From an uncultured Dialister sp. (GTDB lineage Bacteria; Bacillota; Negativicutes; Veillonellales; Dialisteraceae): a DNA stretch of 25,734 bases. Location of the stretch: assembly GCA_934216155.1 (NCBI GenBank), contig CAKQBK010000036.1, positions 1 to 25,734 of the forward strand. Reading direction: 5' to 3'. A model generated the notes under the pieces. That model was not told the DNA's origin. It did no database searches and saw only the letters and a list, made by a program, of their open reading frames with translations. The position numbers were made by a program, and so were the translations under genes. Within the stretch, counting starts at the first letter, position 1, and every line of letters begins with the position of its first letter. Shown piece by piece: positions 1-7,070 of this stretch.

Positions 1-126
1 AACCTTGAGAACCTTGAGAACCTTGAGAACCTTGAGAACCTTGAGAACCTTGAGAACCTTGAGAACCTTGAGAACCCTGAGAACCCTGAGAACCCTGAGC
101 AACCTGAGAACCCTGAGCTACCTGAA
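1..126. repeat. Nonamer tandem array (AACCTTGAG)n
   Basis: Eight identical AACCTTGAG units occupy 1-72. They are followed by AACCCTGAG units and single-base variants to about 126, so there are at least 14 units in 9-bp phase. The array runs off the left edge of the window. The unit belongs to the CCTGAGNAA family that forms the hairpin arms of the intergenic elements further right. This copy differs in being expanded and homogenised at its left end, which suggests recent slippage. The rest of 127-225 shows no gene and no convincing promoter. Confidence 0.95.
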
Positions 127-225
127 ACCACTAGCCACTCCTTCTTCCCTGTGATAAAATATGAATACGTGTATTTCCATGATTCACGGCTGGTGTATCA
201 TAGAAATCATATATCTAGGAGATAG

Positions 226-294
226 TAGCTAGGGATTGGGGATTAGGGATTAGGAATATCGCCTAATCCCCAATCCCTAGTCCCTAATCCCTAA
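226..294. repeat. Heptamer repeat dyad upstream of the yhaO-like gene
   Basis: GGGATTA/GGGATTG heptamers on the left are mirrored by CCCTAAT/CCCCAAT heptamers on the right. Bases 229-247 (CTAGGGATTGGGGATTAGG) pair perfectly with 262-280 over 19 bp, leaving a 14-nt loop. The dyad ends 8 nt before the AGGAGG ribosome binding site at 302-307, so it would lie in the 5' leader if transcription starts upstream. The G runs at 232-234, 238-241 and 246-248 could alternatively join a G-quadruplex. Confidence 0.9.
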
Positions 295-311
295 GAACTT
301 TAGGAGGAATT

Positions 312-1592
312 ATGGGAAAGCATTTTTCTTTTATCCATTGTGCGGATCTGCACTTAGGGGAACCTTTTGGCCAGGTACGACTGGGCATGAAGGGACCGTG
401 GAATGAACAGATCGGGAAGGCAACCTATAAGGCTTTTGAAAAAGTCGTAGATGCTGCACTGGAAAACAGGGTGGATGCGATTCTGATTTCCGGTGACGTA
501 TATAATTCAGACCATCACAGCTTAGCGGCCCAGATGGCTTTCGCTAGAGAACTGTATCGAGCTGCCCAGGGGGGCATCGAAGTGTTTATTGTCCATGGGA
601 ACCACGATCCGGGAGAAGCCTGGCGGGCGGACATTCCTTTGCCAGAGACGGTACATATTTTTTCTTCCGATGAAGTGGAGGCTTTGCCGCTCATGAAGGA
701 CGGCGAAAAAGCGGCCACCATTTATGGTATCAGTTACAAAACCAGACATACCAAGAAAAATCTGGTGAAAGAATTTCATGTCAATCCGGGCAATGGATTT
801 GCCATCGGCATGTTGCATACCGACGCAGGCGTGGTAGGCAGTCCCTATGCGCCTTGCACGGTGGAAGATTTGAAAATCGCCGGCATCGATTACTGGGCAC
901 TGGGACATGTACACACCCGGAAGACCCTGTCCACCAAACCTTACATTGTATATCCAGGAAATACCCAGGGGCTGGATATTTCTGAAATTGGTCCTCGTGG
1001 ATGCTACCTGGTGGATGTGGGGGCCTACGGGACCATTACCACCAAGTTTATCGAAACCGATGCCATCCGCTGGATGGATATGGTGATCGATATTTCCTCT
1101 TTCCCGACCGTAGATGATTTACTGAAGGAAATAGGGAAACGCAGAGCCGATCTCAAGGAACTGACCGGTCGGCCAAACATGGTTCGACTGGTGCTGACTG
1201 GGGCCGGGCCGCTTCATAAAGCAGTTTCTACAGAAGAAGGAAGAGATTTCCTGCTGCAAACTTTGAACGAGAAGGAACAATTCCGTTTCCTTTTCGCCTA
1301 TTTCATTCGCATCGAGGACAATACGAAGCCGTCTATCAATTTGAAAGAACGGCGGGAACTTCCGGACGTGACAGGCAGCTATCTCCATGCCTATGACACC
1401 TGGGATGTGCTTCCGGCGGCAGAGAAAAAGACCGCCCTTCGTCAGCTGGCGGAAAAACAGCCGGAAGTGATGAAGTACAAAAAATTGCTAGACGCCATGT
1501 CCGATGAGGATTTGCTGAAAGCCTTCCATCGGGCGGAGCTGATTGGCGCAGAAATGCTGACTGAGGAGGAGGCAGAAAATGAAAATCACTGA
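312..1592 (+). CDS. yhaO: YhaO-like DNA repair exonuclease (metallophosphoesterase, SbcD/Mre11 type)
   Basis: Predicted metal-dependent nuclease subunit of a two-protein DNA repair machine. All calcineurin-like phosphoesterase motifs are visible in order: DLH at residues 12-14, GDVY at 61-64, GNHD at 96-99, H169 in MLHTD, and GHVH at 198-201. The two-metal site therefore looks intact. The C-terminal part from about residue 250 is the less conserved capping region of the family. The length, 426 aa, is usual for YhaO. The ATG at 312 is preceded by AGGAGG at 302-307, four bases before the start. The last 14 bases overlap the next gene, implying translational coupling and a stable complex with it. 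Family knowledge: B. subtilis yhaO-yhaN, related to SbcCD. The actual substrate is not shown by the sequence. Confidence 0.9.
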   Translation: MGKHFSFIHCADLHLGEPFGQVRLGMKGPWNEQIGKATYKAFEKVVDAALENRVDAILISGDVYNSDHHSLAAQMAFARELYRAAQGGIEVFIVHGNHDPGEAWRADIPLPETVHIFSSDEVEALPLMKDGEKAATIYGISYKTRHTKKNLVKEFHVNPGNGFAIGMLHTDAGVVGSPYAPCTVEDLKIAGIDYWALGHVHTRKTLSTKPYIVYPGNTQGLDISEIGPRGCYLVDVGAYGTITTKFIETDAIRWMDMVIDISSFPTVDDLLKEIGKRRADLKELTGRPNMVRLVLTGAGPLHKAVSTEEGRDFLLQTLNEKEQFRFLFAYFIRIEDNTKPSINLKERRELPDVTGSYLHAYDTWDVLPAAEKKTALRQLAEKQPEVMKYKKLLDAMSDEDLLKAFHRAELIGAEMLTEEEAENENH

Positions 1593-4500
1593 TTTGCAGC
1601 TGGAGCAGTATGGCATTTACCACCATGCGTCCTGGCAGCCTTCTCAAGATGTGCTCCATGTGGTCATGGGGGAAAATGAAAGCGGCAAAACCACCATGCT
1701 GCGGTTTATCCGAGACATGCTTTTCGGATATAGCCGAGGCAAATGGCAGGGACGGAAAGGAAATATGGCCTTCGTCCGTTCTGACGGCCAGGAATACCGG
1801 GTATTTCGGGAAGAAAAAGACCGTTGGTTTGAAAATAGCAACCATATCAAATTCGAGGAAGAATTGCCCACTTTGTGGTGGCATGGCCTCAATCGCTACA
1901 TGTATGAAAAGATTTTTGCCGTAGGATTGGAAGATTTGCAAGGGGCATCGTTCTTGTCCAATGATTCGGTGAGAAGTCGATTCTTCATGCTCCAGGGTGG
2001 GGACAAACTGTCCAATGTGAAAAACATCATCCAGGAGAACAAGGAAAAACTGCTGGTGGCAGCGCCCCAGGGGAAGCGAAAAATCAACCAGCTCCTGGCG
2101 GACTTGGATGCGGTGAACCAGGAATTGGATGGTCTATCGAACCAGGAAAAAGAATTTTCGGAGCTGCAGAAGAAGCAAGACGTGCTGCAAAAGCAGATTG
2201 CGGACCTGAAAGACAAATTGCAAAAAGACCAGGATAATGACCGGGTCATGGAAAAACGACTGGGCGCGTGGGAATATTACAAACGGGCCAGTCGGATCAA
2301 ACGGCAATTGGATTTATCGGAACAGGTGAAAATGTTTCCTTCCAACGGTAAGGAACAGTGGAACCAGCTGATGAATCGCATGAAGGTCATTCATGAACAG
2401 AAAGAATCGCTACAGCCTAAGCTGGATGCCTATAAGCCCCTTCGGAAAGATGAAGTCATTCCCTGGGCGGGCGTTTCCGAAGCGTTGGAAAAACTTTACG
2501 TCGATTTGGGCCAGTGGCGGCAGACCATGCAGGACGCGGACGAGATGGAACAGGAAAAAGAAAACTGGCGTCTCGATTTCATCAATTTGGGCTATGCTCT
2601 GCCATTATGGGATAGGGCTCTCAAAATCGATGAACCGTGCAGCAATGTGGATTGGGCCGAAGGGCGCCGACTGGCACAGAGCGTAGGCGTTCGGAACAAT
2701 GAACTTCATTTCTGGGAACAGCGCGAACCGGAAGTAGAAGAAGTAGAAGACCAGACCAAGGATGGGAAAGAAGTTCAAACCGAAGAAGATTGGCAAAATT
2801 GCGAAACCATGGCGGGCGAACTGGAACAGCTGCTTCATCAGGCGGCGGACGTGCAGGAACGGATGGATGCGCTGAACGAGCAGGAAGATAGGAAATTCAC
2901 TCCCTGGCTTATGATGGGGATCCTTCTTCTGGCTGGCGCCTTGGGAGGCATCGGTGCTTTCTACATGGCTATGGCGGGCTATGCTGCTTTTTATGGAGCG
3001 GCCGGGGCTTTTGTGCTTTCTGTGATTTGCTTCATCCTGCACAACCGGACCATTCATAAAAAAGGAAATGAGCTAGAACGCCTTCACGGGGAATTGGATA
3101 CTTTGGAAAAGAACCGGGCCGCTTTGGCAGAAAAATTCCCAGGCCAAGCACCGAAATCCTTGGATGATCTCAAAGCGTTTCACAATCTGATGCAGGAAAA
3201 ACGGTCTGATTTCTACAAAGACCAGGCCCAGAGACAGGCTATTTCCTGGAAACGGGAAACCATTCGCAAGCAACAGGAACAGCACCAGAAATGGACCGAA
3301 GAAGGGAAAACCCTTCGAGAAAAGAAAACCAAAGCAGACACCGACTGGAACAACTGGCTTCAAAAGAACCACCTTCCGGCGGTGGCTGCCGACGCCCTGT
3401 CGGCCTTGCAGGAGCAGTGGCAGAAAATCTATACCGCCGAAGGGAAAGGAAAAATCCTGGACCTGCGACTGGAACAGATGGATGCCAAACTGGACAGCTT
3501 CAGCCGCCGGGCAGAAGATATTATTTCTGTAACCAAACTGCCCTATGCCATTAGCCCCGATGGGGTACAGGAGCTGTACGAAGAAACCCACCAGAGAAAT
3601 CTGAAGTGGCAAGCCATTTTGGAAAAGAATAAGCAGCACGAAGCCTACGAAAAAGAAATGGCGAAACTGGACGATTCCTGGGCCTCTTGTCAGCGAGAAA
3701 TGGATACGCTCTTGAACTTGGTCAATGCGAAAAACGCAGAAGAGTTCGCCGAAAAAGTCAATGCCCACGAGCACCACGACCAGCTGGCCAAAGAATGGGA
3801 TACGGTGAAACAGGACCTGCGCCTCTATGCTGGCAGCGATGAAGATTTCCAGAAACTGTGGCATTCTTTGGAGACCGGACAGTACGATGCATGGATGAAA
3901 GAACACCAGGCGTTGTCTCACCAGATTGAAGAAGAAACCACCCAGCTGGGAGAACTTCAGAAAAACCAGGGCGCCGTGGAAAATGAAATCTTCCGTCTGG
4001 CTGGGGATAACACCATCACAGAAGCACTTCAGAAGAAAGAAAAAATCGAAGCGGAACTGAAAGCCTCCTTCGCAGAATGGCTGTCCTATATGTATACCGG
4101 AGAAATTCTGGAGAAAGCACAAGCCACCTACGAGTCGGGCAAGCAGCCACAAATTGTGAAACAGGCCAATACATTCCTGCAGGCTATGACCAAAGGGAAA
4201 TATTCCTTAACCATTTCCGACGATGGGAAAAATATCGGCATCATCGATGGGGCGCACCATGTGAAAGATGCCAAAATCTGGTCCTCCGGAACTGGCGACC
4301 AGGTCTTCCTGTCCATTCGTCTGGCTATGGCCCTCTCCTTCGGGGAACAAATCGAACCATTGCCGGTAGTACTGGATGATATTTTCGTTCGCTTTGACGA
4401 AGAACGGCAAAGAGAAACCCTCAGGTTCCTCATGGACTTGGGCAAAACCCAGCAAATCTTCCTCTTCACCTGCCACGCCAGAACCATGCGTATCGCGGAA

Positions 4501-4593
4501 GAAGTGGGAGCCGAAAAAGGAACCGGCGAATTTATCCATCTGAAATCCGGGCAAATCGAACGAACCGATGGATTGGAATACGCAAGCATATAA
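1579..4593 (+). CDS. yhaN: YhaN-like SMC/Rad50-type ATPase with a central membrane hairpin
   Basis: ATPase partner of the upstream nuclease. Walker A is GENESGKT at residues 31-38. The far C-terminus holds the ABC signature-like SSGTGDQ at 902-908 and Walker B LPVVLDD ending at D933-D934, so the head domain is split by a long insert as in Rad50/SbcC. The insert is rich in Lys, Glu and Gln with heptad character (coiled coil), roughly 170-430 and 490-840. Between them, residues about 443-490 form two hydrophobic stretches with a short turn, predicting a membrane-inserted hairpin in place of a Rad50 zinc hook; no CxxC hook motif is seen. The protein may thus tether the nuclease complex to the membrane. 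Start ATG lies inside the upstream gene, with GAGGAGGC just before it. Length 1004 aa fits the family. Confidence 0.9.
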   Translation: MKITDLQLEQYGIYHHASWQPSQDVLHVVMGENESGKTTMLRFIRDMLFGYSRGKWQGRKGNMAFVRSDGQEYRVFREEKDRWFENSNHIKFEEELPTLWWHGLNRYMYEKIFAVGLEDLQGASFLSNDSVRSRFFMLQGGDKLSNVKNIIQENKEKLLVAAPQGKRKINQLLADLDAVNQELDGLSNQEKEFSELQKKQDVLQKQIADLKDKLQKDQDNDRVMEKRLGAWEYYKRASRIKRQLDLSEQVKMFPSNGKEQWNQLMNRMKVIHEQKESLQPKLDAYKPLRKDEVIPWAGVSEALEKLYVDLGQWRQTMQDADEMEQEKENWRLDFINLGYALPLWDRALKIDEPCSNVDWAEGRRLAQSVGVRNNELHFWEQREPEVEEVEDQTKDGKEVQTEEDWQNCETMAGELEQLLHQAADVQERMDALNEQEDRKFTPWLMMGILLLAGALGGIGAFYMAMAGYAAFYGAAGAFVLSVICFILHNRTIHKKGNELERLHGELDTLEKNRAALAEKFPGQAPKSLDDLKAFHNLMQEKRSDFYKDQAQRQAISWKRETIRKQQEQHQKWTEEGKTLREKKTKADTDWNNWLQKNHLPAVAADALSALQEQWQKIYTAEGKGKILDLRLEQMDAKLDSFSRRAEDIISVTKLPYAISPDGVQELYEETHQRNLKWQAILEKNKQHEAYEKEMAKLDDSWASCQREMDTLLNLVNAKNAEEFAEKVNAHEHHDQLAKEWDTVKQDLRLYAGSDEDFQKLWHSLETGQYDAWMKEHQALSHQIEEETTQLGELQKNQGAVENEIFRLAGDNTITEALQKKEKIEAELKASFAEWLSYMYTGEILEKAQATYESGKQPQIVKQANTFLQAMTKGKYSLTISDDGKNIGIIDGAHHVKDAKIWSSGTGDQVFLSIRLAMALSFGEQIEPLPVVLDDIFVRFDEERQRETLRFLMDLGKTQQIFLFTCHARTMRIAEEVGAEKGTGEFIHLKSGQIERTDGLEYASI

Positions 4594-4603
4594 CGCTTTT
4601 TAG

Positions 4604-4635
4604 AAAAGAGTCATGATGTATGTCATGGCTCTTTT
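4604..4635 (+). terminator. Intrinsic terminator after yhaN-like gene
   Basis: AAAAGAGTCATG pairs with CATGGCTCTTTT (one T-G wobble), loop of about 8 nt, with the T run on the descending arm. It starts 10 nt after the stop codon. A transposon-like element begins 6 nt further on, and the last bases of the terminator region form part of its direct repeat. Confidence 0.85.
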
Positions 4636-4640
4636 TCAAT

Positions 4641-4869
4641 CAATGCTATTAAGTTAAGCGAAATATGCGATGATTTCTACTGATGCAAAGGTTACTCAGA
4701 TTTCTCAGGATACTGAGGTTTCTCACGTTTCTCGAATGAGCCAATAACGCTAGCGTCTATTGGCTCATTCGGAGAACCTGAGCAACCTGAGAACCCTTAG
4801 AAACTTTGGAGCCTGTCCCCACTAGCGGAATCATGTCTATTAACGCAAATCCTTAACTTAACAGCATTA
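4641..4869. mobile_element. MITE-like element, copy A (about 229 bp), with 10-bp direct repeats
   Basis: Terminal inverted repeats: AATGCTATTAAGTTAAG at 4642-4658 and CTTAACTTAACAGCATT at 4852-4868. They are flanked by the perfect 10-bp direct repeat CTTTTTCAAT at 4631-4640 and 4870-4879, as expected for a target-site duplication. The interior holds nonamer arrays (GGTTNCTNA type on the left, CCTGAGNAA type on the right) around a palindromic core centred on CGCTAGCG near 4755. There is no ORF, so it is non-autonomous. It is inserted in the opposite orientation to copy B at 8812-9049, judged by the asymmetric subterminal sequences (GCGAAATATGCG end against GGATTTGCG end). Confidence 0.85.
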
Positions 4870-4879
4870 CTTTTTCAAT

Positions 4880-5097
4880 GCAGTGACTGAGGGGTAAGGA
4901 TTAGAAACTACAGCGGTGTTATCATTAGCGGTAACCCTCTTCCTTTGGAAGGGGGGCAGGGGGGATAGCCTGCACTAGCGGTAAGGGCTTAAAGCATCAT
5001 ACCGTAAGGGCTCAACTTACCAGGTGACACTATCGCTTATAGGCACATTCGAGAAACCTGAGAGTCCTGAGCAACCTGAGAAACTTTTATATCAACC
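4880..5097. repeat. Composite intergenic repeat block upstream of SGNH hydrolase
   Basis: No gene is seen here. 4935-4969 is a G-rich block (CCCTCTTCCTTTGGAAGG, then two runs of about six G separated by CA) that recurs at 18253-18285. 4974-5090 is a block that starts ACTAGCGGTAAGGGCTTAAAG, contains GGCACATTCGAG and ends in CCTGAG nonamers. Nearly the same block occurs at 7071-7190, before the permease gene. Both copies end shortly before a TATAAT box. Confidence 0.8.
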
Positions 5098-5106
5098 TGT
5101 TATAAT
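5098..5106 (+). promoter_or_regulatory. Putative extended -10 promoter of SGNH hydrolase gene
   Basis: TGTTATAAT at 5098-5106 matches an extended -10 (TGnTATAAT), 26 nt before the start codon. No good -35 hexamer is seen at 17 nt spacing, where the repeat-derived CCTGAGAAAC lies instead. The extended -10 may compensate. Confidence 0.55.
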
Positions 5107-5132
5107 ATGAACAAAAGAAAGCAGGTGAATCT

Positions 5133-5726
5133 ATGAAATGGCAAAAAGAAAACATAACCACCATTGATTGCTTCGGTGACAGTCTGACCGCCGGTTTTGG
5201 GGGTTTACCCGGAAAGGGATGGATTGCGCAACTGGAAAAGCGATGCCCGAATATTTCTTTCTACAACTACGGCGTTTGCGGGGCCATGGTAGAAGACATC
5301 GGAGATACCCTTTCCATGCACGTAGGAATGGCAAGACCGGGAGAAGGATTTTTCTTTATGGGTGGTACTAATGATATCCTGTGCGGGAGAAGATTGGTCA
5401 CCCTTGAAAAGGAAGTGGAAGATCTGATTGTTTCTGTGATCCCTAAAGTGCCCTTGACCCTAGGCATACCACCACTGGCCACCAGAGAAAGTATTTTCAC
5501 CGGCTGGCAGACAGAATACAATTACGAAAAGAATCAGGAAGACTTACGGCACTATGGACTCTTTCTCAAAGACTTGGCAAAGAAATGGGACCTTCCCCTC
5601 ATCGACTTTTCCACCGCCTTCCCACTGGATGATGTCTGGTACAGCGACGGCCTTCATCCCAATGAGAGAGGATATCGGGAGATGGCGTTGCTGGCGGAAA
5701 GAGTTTGGAAACATAGTGAGGAGTGA
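5133..5726 (+). CDS. SGNH/GDSL-family hydrolase (lipase/esterase-like)
   Basis: Small cytoplasmic serine hydrolase, 197 aa, no signal peptide. Block I is FGDSLTAG with the nucleophile S17. Block II glycine lies in NYGVCG (about 46-50). Block III is GGTND with N80. Block V is DGLHP with D172 and H175. The catalytic triad and oxyanion residues are therefore complete. The substrate cannot be told from the sequence; relatives include acyl-CoA thioesterase/lysophospholipase-like and carbohydrate esterases. The ATG at 5133 follows an AGCAGGTG ribosome binding site. The last codons (HSEE, stop) are written in the GTGAGGA heptamer repeat that continues downstream, so the C-terminus may have been trimmed or extended by repeat insertion. 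Confidence 0.85.
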   Translation: MKWQKENITTIDCFGDSLTAGFGGLPGKGWIAQLEKRCPNISFYNYGVCGAMVEDIGDTLSMHVGMARPGEGFFFMGGTNDILCGRRLVTLEKEVEDLIVSVIPKVPLTLGIPPLATRESIFTGWQTEYNYEKNQEDLRHYGLFLKDLAKKWDLPLIDFSTAFPLDDVWYSDGLHPNERGYREMALLAERVWKHSEE

Positions 5727-5780
5727 GGAGTTAGAAGTGAGGAGTGGTGGTGGCGGCGCAACAAAGTTTGGAAGCACCGC
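5714..5780. repeat. GTGAGGA heptamers plus GC-rich hairpin, 3' element 1
   Basis: GTGAGGA-type heptamers from about 5716 lead into GGTGG. A hairpin follows in which GCGGCGC at 5753-5759 pairs with GCACCGC at 5774-5780 (one mismatch). It overlaps the end of the SGNH hydrolase gene. It is the first of five similar elements placed after stop codons, the others being near 8657, 13575, 20523 and 25216. Confidence 0.8.
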
Positions 5781-5834
5781 TAATGTACGAAAATCTGATT
5801 TGGTTTAACCATCATCTCGACTGGTCTGTTGTGT

Positions 5835-6157
5835 AAAGGTTCTGAAGGTTCTAAGGGTTCTAAAGGTTTCTAGCATGTGTCTCTAGCCACAGTCGTCATG
5901 GGGGCCGACGGGATTTGTGCGAAATGGAAACAAAGTGTAATCCAGTACCATGTTGGACAGAAGTGGAGAAATCTTGTGGCGCTCTCGATCATTTCGTTAG
6001 TGTCACAAGATTTCTCCACTTTTGTTCAACATAGTCGCTTGGACCTTTTTTGATATTTCGTACAAATCCCGTCGGTCAAAATGACGACTACGGCTAGAGG
6101 CACATGCTAGAACCCTCAGAACCTTGAGCCACCTGAGCCACCTAAGAAACCTTTCTT
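5835..6157. repeat. Long nested palindrome (about 320 bp)
   Basis: Outer arms are nonamer repeats (AAGGTTCTG type at 5835-5870, CCTGAG type at 6110-6157). Next, about 5872-5925 (GCATGTGTCTCTAGCC ... GACGGGATTTGTGCGAAAT) pairs with 6055-6107. The innermost stem, AAGTGGAGAAATCTTGTG at 5961-5978, pairs perfectly with 6004-6021. There is no ORF. It fills most of the 523-bp gap between the SGNH hydrolase gene and xpt. The motif CGACGGGATTTG/CAAATCCCGTCGGTC also appears at 9155-9190. Confidence 0.85.
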
Positions 6158-6163
6158 AATCGT

Positions 6164-6192
6164 TTGCACCATCTGTCAAGAAATGGTACAAT
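6164..6192 (+). promoter_or_regulatory. Sigma-70-type promoter of xpt
   Basis: TTGCAC at 6164-6169, a 17-nt spacer, and TACAAT at 6187-6192. The expected start of transcription is near 6199, giving a leader of about 50 nt to the GTG start. That is too short for a purine riboswitch aptamer. Confidence 0.7.
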
Positions 6193-6249
6193 GGCATAAT
6201 ATAAAAATTACAGAGTCAAAAATTTGTCATTTTTTATAGGAGGAGAATC

Positions 6250-6834
6250 GTGGAAGAATTGAATTTGCTGCAGAAAAAAATTTTAAAAGATGGGGTCATT
6301 AAACCTGGCAATGTGCTGAAGGTGGACAGCTTCTTGAATCATCAGATCGATGTGCCTTTCATCAGTGAACTGGGGAAGGAATTTAAAGAATTATTTTCTG
6401 ACAGACCGGTAGATAAAATTCTGACCATTGAAGCTTCTGGCATTGGCATTGCGTGCCTCACTGCCATTTATTTTGGCGTGCCTGTGGTATTTGCTAAAAA
6501 ATCCGCTGGCAGCAACATGGACAAAGACGTGTATGCTACAGAAGTCAAATCTTTCACCCATAACAAAGTGAACCACGTGGTAGCTTCCAAGAAATACCTG
6601 AACAAAGGGGAACACGTGCTCATTATGGACGATTTCCTGGCCAATGGCTGCGCGGTAGAAGGCTTGATTGACCTGGTGAACCAGGCCGGTGGCATCGTAG
6701 AAGGGGTCGGCATTTGCATTGAAAAAGGCTTCCAGGGCGGCGGCGATGCACTGCGCGAAAAAGGCGTGGATGTGAAATCCCTGGCTATTATTGAAAAAAT
6801 GGATGCGGAAACAGGCACCATTCAGTTTAGATAA
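6250..6834 (+). CDS. xpt: Xanthine phosphoribosyltransferase
   Basis: Converts xanthine and PRPP to XMP in purine salvage; cytoplasmic, usually a homodimer. Length 194 aa matches the family. The PRPP-binding loop VLIMDDFLANGCA is at residues 113-125, with the two acidic residues and the small-residue turn typical of type I phosphoribosyltransferases. The N-terminal FLNHQIDVPF segment is characteristic of Xpt. The start is GTG at 6250, with AGGAGG at 6238-6243. The gene has its own promoter and terminator and so is monocistronic. A purine-type permease follows about 410 bp later under separate control, which fits uptake plus conversion of xanthine. Confidence 0.93.
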   Translation: MEELNLLQKKILKDGVIKPGNVLKVDSFLNHQIDVPFISELGKEFKELFSDRPVDKILTIEASGIGIACLTAIYFGVPVVFAKKSAGSNMDKDVYATEVKSFTHNKVNHVVASKKYLNKGEHVLIMDDFLANGCAVEGLIDLVNQAGGIVEGVGICIEKGFQGGGDALREKGVDVKSLAIIEKMDAETGTIQFR

Positions 6835-6836
6835 CA

Positions 6837-6891
6837 AGTAGGCAATCAGAAGACAGTGATGGTATCAGTGTCTATCTTCTGGTTGCCTACT
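6837..6891 (+). terminator. Intrinsic terminator after xpt
   Basis: AGTAGGCAATCAGAAGA at 6837-6853 pairs with TCTTCTGGTTGCCTACT at 6875-6891 (one mismatched or wobble position), followed by CTTTT. It begins 3 nt after the stop codon. Confidence 0.85.
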
Positions 6892-6908
6892 CTTTTCGTA
6901 TAACGTAC

Positions 6909-7003
6909 AGGTTGCTAAGGTTACTTAGGTTGCTCAGGTTCGTCGAATGTGCCTCTGACCGAAACCGTCATTTCGACCGATCCTATTTGTGGCTAATGAC
7001 ATT
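6909..7003. repeat. Half-element: GGTT nonamers plus CGTCATTTCG arm
   Basis: GGTTGCTAAGGTTACTTAGG nonamers, then CGAATGTGCC, then CCGTCATTTCGACCGATCC from about 6967. This joins the left half of the nonamer element to an arm of the CGTCATTTCG palindrome family; the matching partners are absent. The region 6892-7247 contains no gene. Confidence 0.7.
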
Positions 7004-7035
7004 AGTGTATTGAAATGAGATGTACCTCTGAGTTT

Positions 7036-7063
7036 TCGTCATCCTGAGCGCAGTCGAAGGACT
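7036..7063. repeat. GTCATCCTGAGCGCAGTCGAAGG motif
   Basis: The stretch TCGTCATCCTGAGCG followed by CAGTCGAAGGA resembles a short intergenic repeat motif that I recall from many bacterial genomes. I see one copy here. It has no coding potential. Confidence 0.6.
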
Positions 7064-7070
7064 TAGCGGC

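Noticed and set aside
1..126. CRISPR-like repeat array
   Set aside because: Units are contiguous nonamers with no spacers, and no cas genes are near.
3073..4152. 359-aa antisense ORF opposite the yhaN-like gene
   Set aside because: Phe/Leu/Gly-rich shadow produced by the Glu/Lys/Gln codons of the coiled-coil gene; no domain and no proper ribosome binding site.
6193..6249. Purine riboswitch before xpt
   Set aside because: The leader from the TTGCAC/TACAAT promoter is about 50 nt and lacks the paired loops and the conserved TATAGG...TTTCTACC-type core; there is no room for an aptamer.
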